Assembly: GCA_004352715.1 (NCBI GenBank)
Contig: SCFE01000038.1
Coordinates: 933,818 to 966,360 of the forward strand
Length of the DNA: 32,543 bases
Direction: 5' to 3'
From: Hofstenia miamia
Taxonomy: Eukaryota > Xenacoelomorpha > Acoela
The first letter of the stretch is position 1; each line of letters opens with the position of its first letter. A program made the translations under genes and the position numbers. This document shows positions 10,135 through 20,446 of the stretch, piece by piece. Below the pieces are notes generated by a model. That model ran no database searches and was not told where the DNA came from. It saw only the letters and a list, made by a program, of their open reading frames with translations.

Positions 10135-10377
10135 ATGTTATTTTTCATCTTTTTATTCTTAAGTAATCTTTGCCAAATTGCAACTTTTCCAGTATATGCT
10201 AAAGGTAAAAGTCCATATAGTTTAACATTTCATAAAAAAGCTGCCTATTAAATTAATCTTAAATTTCTATTATTTTACGTGTTAGTTGTATATTCCAGTA
10301 TATTATGTGCAGGTATTGAGCCTAACTTCAGGCCTAATACTTCTAAGATTACAACTACGATAATTATTGTTGCATGA
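10135..10377 (+). CDS. Possible two-exon short secreted peptide (hypothetical)
   Basis: An ATG at 10135 in the context ACAAATG opens a strongly hydrophobic leader (MLFFIFLFLSNLCQIATF, then PVYAK) that looks like a signal peptide with a possible cut after VYA. The exon ends AAAG|GTAAAAG at 10204. An acceptor TGTGCAG at 10312 leaves an exon in phase that adds GIEPNFRPNTSKITTTIIIV and Ala before TGA at 10375-10377, for a total of 44 residues with a 108-bp intron. No family is recognised and the mature part has no cysteine. It could instead be the first exon of a larger secreted protein, for example another CAP gene downstream of the first, whose remaining exons were displaced by the LINE fragment that follows. 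It may also be chance. Confidence 0.28.
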
Positions 10378-10439
10378 TATGTGCATCTGTTGCCCCAATT
10401 AAATACGTTCATCTTAATATCCAAATTCTCACCAATAAA

Positions 10440-11560
10440 CTATCTTCGTCCAGTATACCGAATTGGAATCTCTGAGACCTGGCTAACTGACATAGATTCC
10501 AACAGCACTTGGAGACCTGATGGATATGAACTGCTTCGCTGTGACAGGTACCTAAGTCTTGCCAGCAAAACATTTTAAGCCATGAAATCGACCTGATTTA
10601 AAATTGAAGAAAAATTTTAAAAGCCTATGGATCGAAATATACATCCCCCCCAAAATAGGAAAAAACTTCATCAGCTGATTTATATCTCCTACTGTCCCAG
10701 TAAAGGTCAGCTTAACGAATTTATTACAGAAGAAATTGAAGGTGAAATAAAACATTCTCTAAAGGAAAACAAGTCATTGATAGTGATGGACGATTGGAAT
10801 ATCAACTATCTGAACGGATAAATTGAATTCTTAGTTGATGCTGTTGATCTTAGCACAATGAATTCCAGTATACACACTAGACTAAATAACTCTTCTACAT
10901 TAATTGATTACTTTCTCGTTGAAAACACTAACGATTTTAAGTATGCTTGCAGCGAATGCCCCTATTCAAATCATTGTATTACAATTTGAATTTCATCTAA
11001 CAACATAAAGCATACAAGCGAAAAAATTTGGGTAGAGATTAATAAAAGGGATCCAGGGCTAATAGAAATTCTAAAAAACACTAAGAGAATGAATATTGAT
11101 ATAGCGTTTTTCTATCCAAAGATGTAAACTGCATACTCAATTCCTTTATTCACTCACGACTTATATAAATTTATATTGTCGGGCCAAAAGAATTTTTAGT
11201 AAACAAAGTTGTAGTTATCACATCAAGCTCTCTTCTTGGTTAACTCTCAAATTAAAAAGAACTCGTTAATTGCAAAAATAAAGTTTACAAAACTTAGTTA
11301 CGAAATAAAACTGTTGGTAGCTACCAGTTGCAAGGAAATATCTAATATTAAACTAAGAGCAGCTCAAAATCGGTTTATGCAATTTGTATTAGTAGAATAA
11401 ATAACCCCAAAAATAAGTGGGACTTCATAAACTATGTATTGAACAGGAACAAGAGTCATATGCAAAGCCTGCATCTTATTGGAACTTACAATGGAAGAAT
11501 ATTAAATAAATCCAAAGATATTGCTAATGCATTTAATGGTCAATTCATTATCCTAGGCAA
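10440..11560 (+). pseudogene. Non-LTR retrotransposon relic: endonuclease and linker part
   Basis: Fragments in the plus frames match an AP-like endonuclease of jockey/CR1-type elements in the right order. They are YRIGISETWLTDIDSNST and GYELLRCDR (10459-10545), PPQNRKKLHQLIYI, SLIVMDDWNINYLNG (the usual GD.NIN motif appears as DDWNIN), and STLIDYFLV (S..T.IDY). Downstream, from about 11190, PWLTLKLKRTR-like and NPKNKWDFIN-like traces of the segment between endonuclease and reverse transcriptase are frameshifted. Several stops and shifts show it is dead. No reverse transcriptase follows; the copy stops near a G-run at 11579. It may be the 5' part of the same family as the copies at 24020-27840, but they do not overlap enough to tell. 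Confidence 0.7.
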
Positions 11561-11620
11561 ATACTTGGGGCCATCGGTGGGGGGGGGGGCAAGAGAGCCA
11601 TGACTTCCTCAAGTTGACAC
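11561..11620. repeat. Poly-G run (G11) at end of LINE relic
   Basis: A run of 11 G at 11579-11589 in otherwise AT-rich DNA, within GGGGCCATCGGTGG. It lies where recognisable LINE sequence ends and may mark another G-rich element end like that at 201-230. Confidence 0.5.
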
Positions 11621-12464
11621 AAAAGAGAACTAATTTATTGAAGAAACTGTAGACTTAAATTAAAAGTATAAGTCATTTTAAATATTATACTATATTTTAG
11701 GCTAAATTGTGTCTATAGTGATTACGATAGATGAATGATTATTATTTACGTTATTATTCTTAGCTTAACTCTATAAAATTGAATAAAAAATTGGCTTCGA
11801 GTTTTAGCTGAAGTGTAATAAATACTTTTAATAAAACCCATTATTAAAACCTACTACAATTTTTTTGCATGAAATATTATTTTTGCTTAGGAAACTACAT
11901 ATTTGTGTAACATTTTGCAATGTTTTTAGTGATTGGATAAGTAAATTAAAGCAAAATTGATTGAACCTTAAATTTTTATAATTTGTGAAGATTTCTAAGA
12001 TAAAAAAACAATTGTAACTAGAATATGAGAACACCTCTGTTTGGACAAAGAATTGGGGCTACAAAATCTAACTTGACTTAATCACTCCTGAACCGGAGTT
12101 GACTACATGTAGTCTATTTGCAGGAATCAATATATTTCAGTACGCTTTATTATCTGAACTGTAGGTGAGGAAAAAATTTAAAAGTTTTATAAAATATCGT
12201 AATTTCTACTGAAAAAAGTCAATATTTTCTTGTACTTAAGAAGTTAGCCACCCTAAACCCCGATTTTTTTTAAGGATCTGATGTCATATGGCATTGTTCG
12301 GCAAACTTTTGCAGTGTACTGACGCGGGTCTATGTAAAGCTGCTGAAAATTATTGAAGTTTTCACGAATAAAGAGCCTTGACAACATAAATTGAACGAAA
12401 AAATGTTTGAGAAGTACTACAAAAAATGTCTACCCCTACTTAACTCAAATATTTTCAACAATGC
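11621..12464. other. AT-rich stretch, no gene recognised
   Basis: No gene was recognised. A short hairpin ACTCC/GGAGT lies near 12086-12101, and TTATCTGAACTGTAGGTGAG at about 12149-12168 resembles the end of each unit of the tandem repeat that follows. Confidence 0.35.
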
Positions 12465-12827
12465 TCTATAGTCCTTAATAAACAATTACCTAATAATGAT
12501 AGCTACCATCTTCAACTACTCATTTAAATTGCCATGATTCTTTGTGAATACATGCTCGCCACCACTTCGGACTTGACGTCAGTGCATCTGAATGAAACTA
12601 GGGCGTTGTAAAATATTTGCGGTTAGTTGATCATTATGCCACATTATAATCTGAACTTTAGGTGAAGGGTTCTATAGTTCTTAATAAACAATTACCTAAT
12701 AATGATAGCTACCATCTTCAACTACTCATTTAAATTGCCATGATTTCTGAATGAAACTAGGGTGTTGTAAAATATTTGCGGTTAGTTGATCATTATGCCA
12801 CATTATAATCTGAACTTTAGGTGAAGG
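12465..12827 (+). repeat. Partial tandem duplication (206 + 157 bp)
   Basis: Unit 1 (12465-12670) and unit 2 (12671-12827) both run from TCTATAGT to CTGAACTTTAGGTGAAGG and are nearly identical. Unit 2 lacks about 49 bp, between CATGATT and CTGAATGAAAC, with a TCT microhomology at both edges. A diverged third trace lies upstream near 12150. No ORF. Confidence 0.9.
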
Positions 12828-13978
12828 AAATATTGAAATTTTTTTTTAAAACATCAGATTTTTAATTGTAAAAGACGTTAATTATTTTTCTCTATATTAG
12901 GGAAGCACACTTGCTCTTATATGTGGCCAAATCCAGAATTTACAAGTTTCCTAAGAGTTTTGGTGAAATTGTTTGGAAATGTGGACAAAATGGGTTGCTA
13001 ATTTAATCATACCTTAGGCAGTTTCGGGTTAATTTTTAAACTAAGCAGAAGCTAAATTTGCATTAATAATTATTATATTGCATATTAAGTATCTTATGTA
13101 GAGCTGTACACCAGTTACACCAGTATATTTTGGTGGAGCTCTAAATCAAAAATTTCTCAGAAGCATCTGAACAACATTTAAAAAACTAGTGAAAGATTAA
13201 AATATTGCATTATTCTACAATATACATACAATTGAAATACAAGAAAGAGTTGATGTCTGAACATCCTCACAGACATGCTGGACTTCATGCATTTAAAAGC
13301 AATCCAGACCCAGACCATACTCTCTCACAAAAAACAACAGTCAAGAGAATGATATTTTTCGTACAACACCCTTAAAGTTGATGTCAATCTAATTTGTCAG
13401 TGGTGATGTTGGATATGTTGTTGCGTAGCACAGCATTACTCTCAAAATTAACATTTTAGTAGTAAATCATTGGTATATAAACAGTGTGTTCACTATTTAG
13501 CTATCCAAATTTTACCACCTCCTCTTATATTGATTTTAAGCTGGCCACGTTCCTGATGAAAGATAATAATATCAGCTGTAAATTATTCAAAATTTGAATT
13601 TTGAGCAGCAAACATTTATACTGATAATAACACGAAAATGATCCTCAAAATTCCATAGGCCGCATTCTAATCATGACTATGCTTCATATTTCATAAAATA
13701 CTTTTCATTAAAAATATTTTGGGATGTTTCAAATCAACGTTCACCTTACAGTAAACTGCAATTCCGCATTCAAATTATCATTCGAGGACTTCTAAATTGA
13801 TAAAAGTGAAGTTTAAAAACATTTTTAACTCAACAAATAAACTAAGGAATTACTTACCAATTGAAATTATGCGAATCACAAATAGCAGAAAATTTAAAAG
13901 TCAAATCAATGACTATTCGCATTTGAATATTTAAATATATTTTAAGTCAATGTTTATTTTTTGTTAGAATACATTTAT
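12828..13978. other. AT-rich stretch, no gene recognised
   Basis: I see no gene, splice pair or clear repeat in this interval. Confidence 0.35.
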
Positions 13979-14105
13979 ATCCGGATCCTTTTCGGATCGA
14001 AAATTAAAATTCTTTTAAGTGTTCGGATCGGGTCAGATCTGGATCATAATGATTCAGATCCGGTTTATATCGGATGCTAAGATATTGGATCAGATTCCAT
14101 CTCTG
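13979..14105 (-). mobile_element. hAT-like end with GGATC clusters (fragment)
   Basis: On the minus strand it starts CAGAGATGGAATCTGATCC and contains at least seven GGATC/GATCC-type words up to 13979. Starts of the CAGAGATGG type with clustered CGGATC subterminal motifs are seen in hAT MITEs. Only one end is recognisable and no target duplication was found. Confidence 0.4.
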
Positions 14106-14321
14106 TAAGCAATATATCCCTAATTTGGTTCTGCTTCATGGAAAGGATTTAAGCTTTTGAAAAAATATCATTAATTAGTATAATTTGAAAAAAACTAGGT
14201 AAACTGTAAATTCTGTATCCATGTTTTTGTTGTTGTTTTATTGTTTTGTGTATTTCATGTTGTTATTGACGCATTTTAATGGCAGTATTAATTATACCGT
14301 TGTACTACACTTAGTAAGAGA

Positions 14322-14352
14322 TTCTGTTCTATTCTATTCTATTCTATTCTAT
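14322..14352. repeat. (ATTCT)n pentanucleotide microsatellite
   Basis: Five to six tandem copies of ATTCT, the first being ATTCTG. Confidence 0.9.
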
Positions 14353-14415
14353 GGGAAATAACTTGACATTTTGTATCTACATGTGTGCAAAATTTTTTTG
14401 AAAATTAAATTTTGT

Positions 14416-14554
14416 ATATATATATATATATATATATATNNNNNNNNNNNTAAGAGACACTACCCTGCAAAATTTCAAACGTTTATGTTTGGAAATGCTG
14501 TCACGATGAGGTTTTTAAAAAACATTCAGCGATATATATATATATATATATATA
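14416..14554. repeat. Paired (AT)n tracts around an 11-N gap
   Basis: (AT)n at 14416-14439 runs into 11 N (14440-14450). About 80 bp of unique sequence follows, then a second (AT)n at 14532-14554. Confidence 0.9.
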
Positions 14555-15493
14555 TGTAGCAACTTTACTGAATGGGCATTGATGTAGAGACCAATAACGT
14601 GCACTTGATGCTTTCTGTGAAGCGCAACTTTATTACCAATTACAATCCCAGATATCTGCTGTAACAATTTTCTATGACAGAATTGTATTCTTTTTTTAAG
14701 ATATTTGTTGAAAATTACCGAGTTTTCTAATTACCTTTTCTTCTCTTTTTACAATGTTGTATAAAAATAAGTATTAATATTGATGTTGTGAATTGCTTTG
14801 TCGAAATTATTTGCAGTATATATGCATTTCTATTTTCCCTGATGCTCAAAAAGCTTGAAAGATTTCCAAAGCATACATTGGTCAAAATCATTGTTTTTGT
14901 TATTCATGTGGAAATTGCTGATATTGTGTGAAGTAAAAAGGACGATGATCAAGGCATGTATGACAAGCTGGAGTGGGGCTCGTGCTGGGCATTGTCCTGG
15001 ATACGGGTTCTGAAAGCAATATGATTATTTTTTCATGTTGTTCCAGGCATTGCAGGTCCGTAAGCTAAAAATTTAAGAAAAGTCTATAACAGACCCAAAA
15101 ATTTCAAGGCATGCAAGTTCAATAGCAATTTGACAAATAAAAAAACGTATTATCAACTATGATCATAGCGCCCTTACTCTTTAAAATTTTTCAATTTCTC
15201 AAAAAATGTTACTAATAAGAATTTCTGCTTTAAGTAAATGTCTATATTTGAGAATGGAAACAAATTCACAACATTACAAAAAATCTATAAAAAACCGGAT
15301 TTGGTATTTTATTTACCTGTTCCATCAACTAATAAAGTCCTTAGAAACTGAGTGGTTTTAATAAAGATTTGCTATTAATTAGAGTTAAATAATAAGTAAA
15401 CTTTATTGTTTGAAATTATGTCTGAAAATGTTAATGCATATTGGCATTATTTCCATTCTTTTACTACATTTCCAAAGTCAGCCTTGATTTAGT
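14555..15493. other. AT-rich stretch with a possible dispersed repeat
   Basis: No gene was recognised. The segment at about 14900-14950 (GATATTGTGTGAAGTAAAAA and flanks) resembles 23765-23815 (GATATTGTGTGAAACAAGAA), so both may be copies of an unnamed dispersed repeat. Confidence 0.35.
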
Positions 15494-15693
15494 TAGGAGC
15501 GTACACAGGATTTTTGACGAAAGAAAAATTTTTTAGCATTTCGAAAAGCAAGATTAAGTCCCACGAAAATTTTTGAAAATAATGACAAAATAGACTCTAA
15601 AAGATGCATTTAAATTTTTCAATTGCTTTACAGAAAATTTTGGAAAAACTGATGGGGGCATTCCACCATGTTTCCCCCTTGCGTATACCACTG
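15494..15693. mobile_element. Possible hAT-like MITE, decayed
   Basis: The right end, read inward on the minus strand, begins CAGTGGTATACGCAAGGGGG. The left end TAGGAGCGTACACAGG is a plausible degraded partner. Flanks GATTTAGT (left) and GATATAG (right) are similar but do not sit at exactly matching offsets, so the target duplication is doubtful. Confidence 0.35.
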
Positions 15694-17162
15694 ATATAGT
15701 ATAAGATATTTTCATTTCAAAATTAAGATGTTTTTTAGATAAAGTTCATTTTACTGAAATTCATTCTGGAAAATATTGGCTCACAATCTTCAATATTTTA
15801 AAATATATTTTAAAAAAACACATTAGATTTGAGAAAAAAGAATTGCAATAACAGCTGCTAATAAAATGACTCAATTACAAAGAATTTTACAGCCATGTTC
15901 ATTTGTAATCTGCAAAATCAACTATGAATGTGCTAAAGGATGACACTTTATCTATAATGAGATTCAATCAATTAACTTCTAGAATTATTATTTTTAATAA
16001 AAACAAATTTATACTATATCTTGTTTATTAAATATTTATATTACTTTAGACAAACACAATTCAACCCTTATAATTGGAGACAATTATGTAAAAGATAGAA
16101 ATATTGAGAAAACTATGACTATTTCCAATAAAAGAATTACAAATTATCATAGCATATGGCACAAACTATAATCTTTGTTACTCGTGCTGTTGTAATCCAC
16201 TACATAAATTTCCACAGTTCAAATTCGTCTATTGTTCAAACGATATGTTAAATAACGTTGAAAATTCCAAAAAATTAGATTGTTTTTTTTATTTATTAAT
16301 TTGGAAAAGTTTCATGCTAATAAACATAATCTTGCTAAGCATTTCTATTACAAATTCTAATGTTGCGAAATTTTTTCATTTACCTGTCTACCATAAAAAA
16401 TCCTAATCTGCATCACTGATAAATTTTAAAGATCCATATTAGTTTTTTCAGTTGTAGTTCCACTCAGAATTTGCTTTCGTGAATTACACTGGAATTTACA
16501 AAAATTTGTAGCACTTATAGACAAGTTGATCAAAATTGTTGTCACAATGATACAACGATTTCAATATAACATTAAATCACTTGATCAATTTAATGTGCTT
16601 TCGTAAATCCTTGGTTAACAACACACTGTCGTGATCACCTTGATCTTGGATACTTAACAATTACAATTCTGCCACTATTTGAAGTTTGTGCTAATATGTG
16701 GTACCTACACCTGCAAGACAATTGTGGAGCAAAATTATTGATCAGGCTGACCGTGAGAAATGCAAAAGCTGTGGGCATAAATCTCCAAGTACTAATACTT
16801 AGATTAGCAGTGATAACATTGATCGCTTTACAAGTGTTTTCAGAAAGGAAACGCAAGGTGGTTCACTTTTTAAGCTGTTAAATGTAAATTTGTGGGTTAA
16901 ATAAAATATTTTTCAAAATATCATGCTTAAAAATCTAAAATGTATTTGGTGATACATGGACTTCTACGATGTAAACATCTGAACTCGACACGCTTTTTTA
17001 CTGGATAAACAGTGGAGGCTGATGCTTTAACATTTAGATAATTTTAAAGAACCAAGCTAAGTCTTTTGAATAGATAAATTATATTTATGTTATTATATTC
17101 TTAATTTTTAAATAAAACATTTCAATAAAATATATTTTAATAAATTATAAATAAGAAAAGTG
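15694..17162. other. AT-rich stretch, no confident gene
   Basis: Open frames on both strands around 16635-16881 overlap and none has a recognised family. One plus frame there contains the run REKCKSCGHKSP but is closed close by on both sides. CAGTGGAGGCTGATGC at 16990 resembles the left end of the hAT-like element at 19545, with no partner end found. Confidence 0.35.
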
Positions 17163-19436
17163 TTAAAATTTTCGATATTTTCTAAGCGTACACGAAGTAT
17201 TCACAATTAAATAGTCATTTATAAAATTTCTTGGAAAACAATTAAACGACTTGTTCAATAAAAGATCTATTACTTCATGACCAATCTCGCATTTGACATC
17301 TGATATTGAAATCGGAAATGAAAGTTTTGTAGTTTGTAATAACAAATTGATGTTTCTACTCCTTTAAAAAACGACGAACTGTTTCTTCAGAAGCACACAG
17401 CTCTTCAAAATAGTTGTACGCAAGATTTGCTTCTGTGAATGTATAATCTCTAGAATTACATAAACCTCCACGATCAAGAATCTTAAAGACGTCTGCTATA
17501 TGATCTATATTTGTTGTATTAAAGTCTGGAAATTCTTCTGAAGAAAGAAGTAGATCGCCACAATAATGGCATTTATTATTCTGGTAAATAGACCGCCCAA
17601 GACATTCACTCACATCATAAAGGGACGCCAAGTACTCATCCTCACCAATAACATTATCAATTTTGTTGAAAAAATCTGACAACCATTCATACTAAGATAT
17701 ACTTTCAAAATTATCCGATGCGCTCGAAGAGGATAAGAGTTGGCACAAATGATTATTTTTTGCAAGAGAAACTACGCCAATTTTTTCTTCAGCATCTAGA
17801 ACTCTTTTAACACTAACATAATAATCGACAGCGTTAATTTGCCTATACCAACCAAATCTACTTTCCAAAAGGTCAGAAGAACAGAAAGATGTCTATACAA
17901 ACTGAAACTTCCTTTCATCAAGTAAATTGCGAATTAAGGCACAAAGAGCTGATGAAGTAAAGATAAGGCGTCAAATGTCAAAAATGAGGTGAATATTCTC
18001 TATAACTTCTTGAAAATGCTGCATTAGTATAGCAGCTCTTAAGTTAGCAATGGGAAACAATGTAATCACGTCTTGGTAAGTGCTCGCCAATGTCTTTACC
18101 ATGAAAGCCAGAATAGTTTTAGCTATATGCCCATCATGAGTAACTCCCACAATTTCACCGTTTCTGTACTCCAACCGTTGAGCAGTATATATTTCATCTA
18201 TTATCAAAAAAACCTAGCGTTCAAAATCATTTAATTTACTACTTCGATGTAGTAGATATTTTGAGGAGGCTGGAATACCAGTAGTAAAATTAAGGGGTTT
18301 CGCAAAACGTTGTAATCTTCTAACAGACGGTAAATATAATAAACAATGAAGATGTTGATATGCTGCAGCAGAATAACTGTGAACCATAAAAGAAAAACAA
18401 ATGATACTGCTTGAGTATGAGTGATTATTCTTAAAGTTCAGCGAAGGCTTTAATTGTTCACATGAAAAACTTAAAATTTTCAAAATCTTGTCAGATACAT
18501 CATTGGTAATTTTTAATGAAACCAAGAGAATTTTAAGGTAATTTAAGAAGTATCTATAAATGTGAAAAAATCAAAGAACATTCCAATTCAACGGAATTAT
18601 TTATCGAAACTAATAAATTATCAAAATCTATTTTTGTGTTTATGAGTTTGTGATTCTTCATCATGTGCTTAAATTAAATTTCAAATTTTGAACGTACTGA
18701 AAAACAAATCGAAATTAATCTTTAGTGTTGCAGAATTAGTTAACAGATCACTACTTGAATTGAAAAGAATAATTTGATCATTATTTTTTTTATAAAACAG
18801 GTTAGCAGGCAATACCTTTGAATTTATGTAAGATGCGAGATGGTGAAAATTCGCTATTAAGATGGAAATTCGTTCATTTTTTGAATTTAAGCGACTTGAC
18901 TATAAAGCTGAATCCGTTCTTGGTGTAGGGTGAGATCTGCTGTAATAAGAAGTATAATTTGAAAATGTAGAAGGAACAGCATCATACTTAAGTCTTCTTT
19001 TCTTAATAGGTACATCCGAATTTCGTTTTCTTTTATTTTGTGAGACATAAATAACATCTGATGGTTGAAAATGCAGAGAACATACTACACTCCAGACTTG
19101 TCAACGAGCCGATCCGATCCGAGCCGAGCCGAGCNAAATAATAGGAAAAGCGATGTAAAAAATTCTTTGAGCACAATATTTTTAAAAAAATATCAAGCTA
19201 AAACGAGTCTCATTCAAAGATTTTATGTGGCGAGCTGAGCCGAGCTGAACTTACACAAAATTTAAACGAGCCGAGCCGAGCCGAGCTTGGAAATGTCGAC
19301 TCGTTGACAAGTCTGCTACACTCCACTTACTAGGAACAAAATCTTGCCTTGGAATTGCACGCAACCATTCTTGCTTTAATACATCTTTTGCTGGAAATCG
19401 ATGTACTGTGAATTCCTCCATGGTTTTTTTGTACTG
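17163..19436 (-). pseudogene. THAP-domain P-element-like (THAP9-type) transposase, decayed
   Basis: Read from 19436 down. The THAP zinc-finger part (TVHRFPAKD, EWLRAIPRQDFVPSKWSV, VCSLHF, and later KYDAVPSTF) begins at ATG 19421 or after a possible acceptor CAG at 19434. Its first Cys pair would be on an upstream exon not found. A 223-bp MITE (19093-19315) splits it. TAG at 18902-18900 interrupts the same frame. After a probable intron (about 18680-18554) come YSSSIICFSFMVHSYSAAAY and LPSVRRLQRFAK. A TAG at 18216-18214 precedes VFLIIDEIYTAQRLEY.NGE, the RNase H-like catalytic segment with its first Asp. Further stops occur at 17973, about 17890 and about 17695. ESRFGWYRQ, SVKRVLDAEEKI, CHYCGDLL and LDRGGL then follow in frame to 17356. 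The last part (KCEIGHEVIDLLL, SFNCF) is frame-shifted and ends at 17163. The order matches P-element/THAP9 transposases; the many stops make it inactive. Confidence 0.88.
19093..19315. mobile_element. hAT-type MITE nested in the THAP exon
   Basis: The 16-bp terminal inverted repeats are perfect: CAGACTTGTCAACGAG and its complement. The flanking 8-bp target duplication CTACACTC at 19085-19092 and 19316-19323 is also perfect. Subterminal GAGCCGAGCC words lie at both ends, in the same orientation rather than inverted. The body has no ORF. Taking out the element with one duplication copy restores an open frame across the THAP core, so it landed in a then-continuous exon. The single N at 19135 marks a sequencing or contig join inside the GC-rich words. 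Confidence 0.92.
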
Positions 19437-19544
19437 TCGTAATTTGATTTACAATTGGGTACACAGCATTTATTGGGCATTATTCATTAAATGTCACTTA
19501 ACAGATAGCAGTAATCAACGTAGCAGTGTTTAATGCATTATATT

Positions 19545-20446
19545 CAGTGGCTGCTAGTGCTTGCAAAAGCTAGGCAAGCAAATATTTTTAAGCAACCAAA
19601 TTAGTATAAATAGTAAACCACGAAAAATATTTATTTGTGAAATCCCTGAGGCGATTTTTTCAAAAAAATATTTTTAATATTATTATTATAAGAATGAGAT
19701 TAGTCCTGCAGTTCATTTAGTAAAACATTTTCAAGAAAAATTACAAATAATTTTAGTTTTTTCTCCTCTAATCAGTTTCTTTTGAATTTTTTTTAATTTG
19801 CTTTAAACAGAAAATAATCATTCTGCAGATGGTGCTCGAAATCCAATATTTTGTATTAAATCATATATTTACAAATTTCAGCTAAGGCAGTCGACAAATC
19901 ATGCATTTCAAAATATCGAATACGAATTTTATCGATTTACAATTGTAGCCATGACAATGATAACAAACTTGAGATTAATTACAACATTTTTCAAGATTGA
20001 GAAAATATATTCTGTTTCCGGCACTGCTTGAATAGAGCAATGTTTCTGATTGCTATTTAAATAATATCATGTTTACTTTTGGGTTATTGTATGGAACGAA
20101 AATATTTCGCCTGTCTTTTACAACAACAGTGTTTAGATCAATGCGAAGCAATGAATGGACTGATTGCCTTTCTAGCTAAATCTTCGCGCAATGAGATGAG
20201 GAAAACGGATATAATTTAATCGTTTGTCTGAGCGTAGGTACAGCATTAAGGCATCTGCTTGCTGTGCGCAATCATTTAATTATCTTTAAAGCAAATCGTA
20301 ATGAATGTTGTTTTAACGCAAACTAAGAATTTACGGTTTGTACAATTGTATAGATATAAATTCATACAATTAAGAATGAAATTCATTTATTAAAGAATTA
20401 TTGGGCAAGCACTGCTTGTTTTGCTTACACGCAGGAGCCGCCTATG
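19545..20446. mobile_element. hAT-like DNA element, 902 bp
   Basis: It starts CAGTGGCTGCTAGTGCTTGC and ends with the complement of CATAGGCGGCTCCTGCG, an imperfect terminal inverted repeat. It is flanked by identical 8-bp ATTATATT at 19537-19544 and 20447-20454. Inside the right end, GTAAGCAAAACAAGCAG resembles the subterminal part of the element at 930, so the two are probably related. No transposase ORF was seen. Its right half and right flank are copied again by the tandem duplication, so a second right end occurs at 21160. Confidence 0.75.

Noticed and set aside
11828-12034. Minus-strand 68-codon frame
   Set aside because: Phe/Asn-rich product expected from AT-rich DNA; no family recognised.
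16635-16881. Overlapping open frames on both strands, and a CKSCGH run in a third frame
   Set aside because: Neither product looks like a known family, they are mutual shadows, and the CKSCGH frame is closed on both sides without splice support.
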